Positions 60,261 through 64,000 of a DNA stretch of 64,000 bases are shown piece after piece. The DNA comes from Vanessa cardui. Taxonomy: Eukaryota; Arthropoda; Insecta; Lepidoptera; Nymphalidae. Made by a program: the position numbers and the translations under genes. The notes below the pieces were generated by a model. That model was given only the letters and a program-made list of their open reading frames with translations, was not told the origin of the DNA and made no database searches. Numbering within the stretch: position 1 is the stretch's first letter; each line of letters starts with the position of its first letter. The DNA is taken from NCBI RefSeq assembly GCF_905220365.1, contig NC_061130.1:2053501-2117500 (forward strand), written 5' to 3'.

Positions 60261-60555
60261 GATGATCCATGGCCTAGTGGATAGAACGCGTGTATCTTAA
60301 TCAATGATTTCGGTTATGATTATGATGCTTAATTGTGTTTATAATTAATCTCATGCTCAGCGGTGAAGTTAAACATCGTGAGGAAACCTGCATGTGTGTA
60401 ATGTCATCGAAATTCAGCCACATGTGCATTTCACCAACCCGCATTGGAACAGCGTTTTGGAATATGTTCCAAAACCTCTCCTTAATGGAAGAGGAGGCCT
60501 TAGCCCAGCAGTGGGAATTTTACCATTATGTTACTTTACATTACTTACTTTACTT
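60261..60555 (+). mobile_element. SINE-B copy, full length, diverged head
   Basis: CATGGCCTAGTGGATAGAAC (A box), disrupted B box (TTTCGGTTATGATTATGATG), complete body and TTACTTTACATTACTTACTT tail. Frames at 60335 and 60394 are SINE translations. Confidence 0.92.
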
Positions 60556-61014
60556 TCAAGCCCATGTGTTTCATTTCGTAAGTGTATGTTCGTATGTTTG
60601 TCCACGAATTTATCGAAAACTAAAAGTGGTATTCAACCAGAAATCATTTTTTTAAATTATGTTCACTAGCTGTTACTAGTTTTGGAGTCGGTTTATTTTT
60701 TTTGGAATTATTTGGAGACAGATTCTTGTCCAAATCTCTCTATACCACGTTATCTATAACACTGTCCATACCACGCACACATCATTCACTAATGACCAGA
60801 AATACTTAATATTTTTGTGAAACGGTTTGAAGGATACTTCCTTGAAAAAAAGGATAGTTCCTAATTGGTTACTATTTTTGTCCAATGTCAATGGAAGTTG
60901 ATGGGTACTATTATTAATGGTAGAGTCATTATTCAGTGATCCAAAAACATAAAAAATGTGTTTGTTTTTTTAATTCATATTAATAATTTTATAATAATTA
61001 ACATTGACAATTGA
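60556..61014. other. AT-rich stretch, nothing recognised
   Basis: No frame or repeat recognised. Confidence 0.4.
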
Positions 61015-61236
61015 CGACCTCCGTGGTCGAGTGGTGTGTACACCGGTTTTCATGGGTACGCCACTCCGAGGTCCCGGGTTCGATTCCCGGCCGAGTCAAT
61101 GTAGATTATCATTAGTTTTCTATGTTGTCTTGGATCTGGGTGTTTGTGGTACCGTCGTTACTTCTAATTTTCCATAACACAAATGCTTCAACTACTTACA
61201 TTGGGTTCAGAGTAATGTATGTGATGTTGTCTCATA
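61015..61236 (+). mobile_element. SINE-C copy, best preserved
   Basis: GACCTCCGTGGTCGAGTGGT (A box), CCCGGGTTCGATTCCCGGCC (B box), TAGTTTTCTATGTTGTCTTG to GTGATGTTGTCTCATATTTA. Closest to consensus of the six copies, so the most recent or least mutated. Confidence 0.95.
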
Positions 61237-63127
61237 TTTATTTATTTATTTATAAATAAATGTCTTAAGTGACAATGCATTGGAATACGAATTTGTGTGT
61301 TATGTAGAGAGATGGTATATGTTAAAAAAAACTGATCTCGAGTTCAAATAACAATAACGTACGTGAGATAGACTTATGCAAGTCGAGCACGTGATTCAAA
61401 CTGAATTAAAGTATCGTTAGCATGCTGGTGTGTTACTTGTTTCCAGACTGAATGTAAATTATTTGAACGACTCGCCCAGAATTTACAAATAAAATTTGTA
61501 ATATATCATTGTAATGGTAGTTTGAAATCATTGAACCGTTGTTCTGTTTCAAATTTGATAATAATTTACTTATAGAAAAGTTAAAAGGTCTTAAGTAATC
61601 CACTGATGAGCAAAGCAATGACCTCCTTGTATTTTGAATAGGGAACATATTCCAACAAACTGCTTTTGCACTTGTAGTAGAATTTTATCAATATGTTTTA
61701 CATACTATATGAACACAAATTAACTATTTAGAGTTTCTCAAAGCTTAAATCAACAGTCTTGAGTTAAGATTCACGTTTTCCAAGAACATTTCGACCAACC
61801 CAACAAAATCTAAATAAAATGATTTAATGAACTAATGAGTAACATATATATCTTAAGACTTTAATTATTTAAATATCTCTATAGACTATCAAAGCACGCG
61901 TCGAATAAAAGTACTCACCAATAGTTGGCCACTAAGTACAAGCACACTGGTAAAGTAGAAATATAATATTTGTATTGTGAAACGTAGCTATCACACACAC
62001 CAAGATATAAAAGAATAAAATTCTCTTCATTGTTTTAGTTCTATAAATCATAATAGTCTTCAGAATTTCATTTTATCGACACATGATATGATTGATATCA
62101 TAATTTTTAATTTTTTCATTTAAGCATATTGGTAACACCATGACGAAGATAATCGCACCATAAGTTATACCATATCATATATTCCCATATACACAGCAAT
62201 ACTTACCATTATTCCAATTTGAATGATGAGTAAACCTGAAAACTTGTGTCGATTTCAGATAACAATTCATAAGTTTTCATTGCAGCGGCCATATTTAATG
62301 TTTGCAATTACAGTTACATATTATCCTCAATCGCGGTCCTAAATTACATTATTCGAAATTTAAAAGAGTTCCAAAAAAATTGTACTTGTTTCACAAAGAA
62401 GTATTTAAGTATAATAAGCTACTTACCTAATTTTTTATACGTAATCTGTTTAACATACTTATAAAGGACTTTGGTAAGATAACTTTTAATGGTCTTAATC
62501 TTCTAAACGGACGAACATAATAAACAAAAATACACTTACTACACATAACAGAAGTGAAACCATTCGTTAAAAATATTTAAATATAGAACGTTACACACAA
62601 ACGTCGCACAAATATAGCCTAAAAATTTATTTCAACAAAAACATTATGTATGACGTCATAATGAAAAAAAAATCAGAATAAATCCTACTCGAATCGTTTT
62701 ACAAATAAAATGTTCACAGCCAACATTCACACGTTCAACTCACTGGAATTTTCAAAAAACAAAGATTTTGATACGAATGAAACGTTTTGGCAAAGCCTCC
62801 GGATAAGTGGCAATCTCGAAACGGCATTATGCAAGAAACGTACATGACGCAAACTGAATTAAAGCATTGTTTGCACGAGGATATTGTGTTTTAAAACTTT
62901 AAGGAAACATTACAACTTGGTATTCGTTGTTCTTGAATATATGTTTAATGGTTTTTAAAGTAGTTCGAGTGTTATTTGTTTATCAAAACTGCTATATTAA
63001 AAACAAATTGACTGGCAAAAATATTATATTTGAAATTGACAATATTTGACAGTTTGATCGATTATATCATAAAATTTGGCACAACATATATGTGTAGTGT
63101 CATTAAGATCTAAATATTAAGAAATCA
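61237..63127. other. Largest repeat-poor stretch, 1.9 kb
   Basis: A very degraded SINE-B may lie at 61636-61785 (GGGAACATATTCCAACAAAC, TATGAACACAAATTAAC). 61383-61430 and 62840-62895 share CAAACTGAATTAAAG with related flanks. No gene recognised. Confidence 0.4.
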
Positions 63128-63340
63128 AAAACCAAAATCAAAATATACTTTATTCGAGTAGGCTTTTAAAAGGACTTTTGAATCGTTTAACAACTATATT
63201 AAGTGAAGCTGCCACCTGTTCAGAAAATAGATTGTACCGAGAATAACCGGTAAGAAACTCAATTGTCTCTCTTTCTCGACATTTAAAGTTAGTCACGTTT
63301 GTTAAATACAATTATATATGTATGTAATATATCGTATATA
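63128..63340 (-). mobile_element. LINE J 3' end
   Basis: AAATCAAAATATACTTTATT, CGAGTAGGCTTTTAAAAGGA, TTAAGTGAAGCTGCCACCTG, ACCGGTAAGAAACTCAATTG and AATACAATTATATATGTATG. Confidence 0.9.
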
Positions 63341-63470
63341 TACATGAGGCTGCTTAGAGTTGGTACAGTACAGTTGCTTAGTAAGTCGAGAGATATTGCG
63401 TTTCGATGACTCATTGTGGTTTATAATTTTTGTGACTATTCGAAAATACAGTAATTTTGACGTAACATTA

Positions 63471-63530
63471 TCTCATAATTAGTGTTTATAATGAATTATA
63501 TATAATGAATTATAAACACAAATTATGAGA
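63471..63530. repeat. 60-bp imperfect palindrome
   Basis: TCTCATAATTAGTGTTTATA... and ...TATAAACACAAATTATGAGA fold on each other with few mismatches and no loop. The sequence corresponds to the GTTTATAATTCATCTC part of SINE-B. Confidence 0.85.
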
Positions 63531-63723
63531 TGACTAGGTACACCTCGCACACGGCGGTGAAGGTAATCGTCGTGAGGTAACCTGCATAAGTCTAATTTCA
63601 TGGAAATTCTGCCACATTTGTATTCCACCAACCCGCAATGGAACAGCGAATATGTTCCAAACCTCTTCAAAGGGAGACCTTAGCCCAGCAGTCGAAAATT
63701 TATAGGCTGTTATAGTTGTTGTT
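63531..63723 (+). mobile_element. SINE-B copy, head replaced by palindrome
   Basis: CGGCGGTGAAGGTAATCGTC, GTGAGGTAACCTGCATAAGT, TGTATTCCACCAACCCGCAA and TTAGCCCAGCAGTCGAAAAT with a (GTT)n tail. No tRNA head; the palindrome at 63471-63530 sits in its place. Confidence 0.9.
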
Positions 63724-64000
63724 ATGTAATTTAATACAATATTCAACTACTTCCACAATGTCCAAAGAAAACGTGAACTTTAATTCATTTCTGACCAAAT
63801 AACCAACACTGAAAATTAAACAAACGTAAACAATGGCGTTTATGCAGATAAAACCGCGATCTTTATTCAAGATTTAACTGTTCAATTAACTGAGCCATCA
63901 GTTCAAAATGCTATAAAGGCAAAAATTAATTATTCGTTTCATTTTTTTATTAAATAACAAAAATACCACAAAATAAACACAACGTAACAACATCATTATA
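63724..64000. other. AT-rich stretch to the window end
   Basis: Nothing recognised. Confidence 0.4.

Overview
The window is AT-rich insect nuclear DNA with no convincing host gene. The dispersed repeats, which recur in both orientations and at different ages, are of the kind known from butterflies and moths. I therefore read it as a lepidopteran, perhaps nymphalid, intergenic or intronic segment; the species cannot be told from sequence alone. Nearly everything recognisable is mobile-element DNA: two long non-LTR retrotransposons (LINEs), a Penelope-like element (PLE), several LINE 3' ends, three SINE-like families present in many copies, three families with Helitron-like ends, a short inverted-repeat transposon, and a few simple or tandem repeats.

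Layout. 1-7.5 kb: SINEs, an RTE-type LINE tail at 2.4 kb, and two short unrecognised open frames (1995-2147, 3378-3524). 7.5-12.1 kb: a minus-strand LINE with both ORFs intact, preceded by a tRNA-like module. 12.55-13.68 kb: a 233-bp inverted repeat with identical arms around a 667-bp spacer. 14.5-17.7 kb: SINEs. 17.7-20.5 kb: a plus-strand LINE inserted inside an older SINE-A copy, with its endonuclease region deleted. 20.6-40 kb: scattered SINEs, LINE tails, a PLE terminal fragment at 27.5 kb and a three-unit minisatellite at 38.7 kb. 40.6-43.2 kb: two copies of an inverted-repeat MITE, one inside a LINE tail. 44.3-46.8 kb: a SINE-B with a 16-bp target duplication, two Helitron-like copies tail to tail, a tandem duplication and two SINE-C copies. 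51.45-53.6 kb: a PLE with reverse transcriptase and GIY-YIG endonuclease, flanked by inverted copies of its own 3' end and inserted in a Helitron-like copy. 54-64 kb: more SINEs, Helitron-like copies and LINE tails.

Naming used here. SINE-A: ~290 bp, sense end with a run of A after CTATACCAT. SINE-B: tRNA-derived, ~300 bp, tail of TACTTT or GTT repeats. SINE-C: a different tRNA-derived family, ~220 bp. Families E, H and I: dispersed repeats with 5'-TC and 3'-CTAGT ends in the best copies. J and M: LINE lineages. K: TIR-bearing MITE. L: another dispersed repeat.

The most interesting leads are a ribozyme-like fold shared with compensatory changes between two different PLE sequences (51567-51606, 53254-53293, 27607-27647), the identical-arm inverted repeat at 12550-13682, the tRNA-like module immediately upstream of the intact LINE, and a stack of nested insertions that gives a relative chronology.
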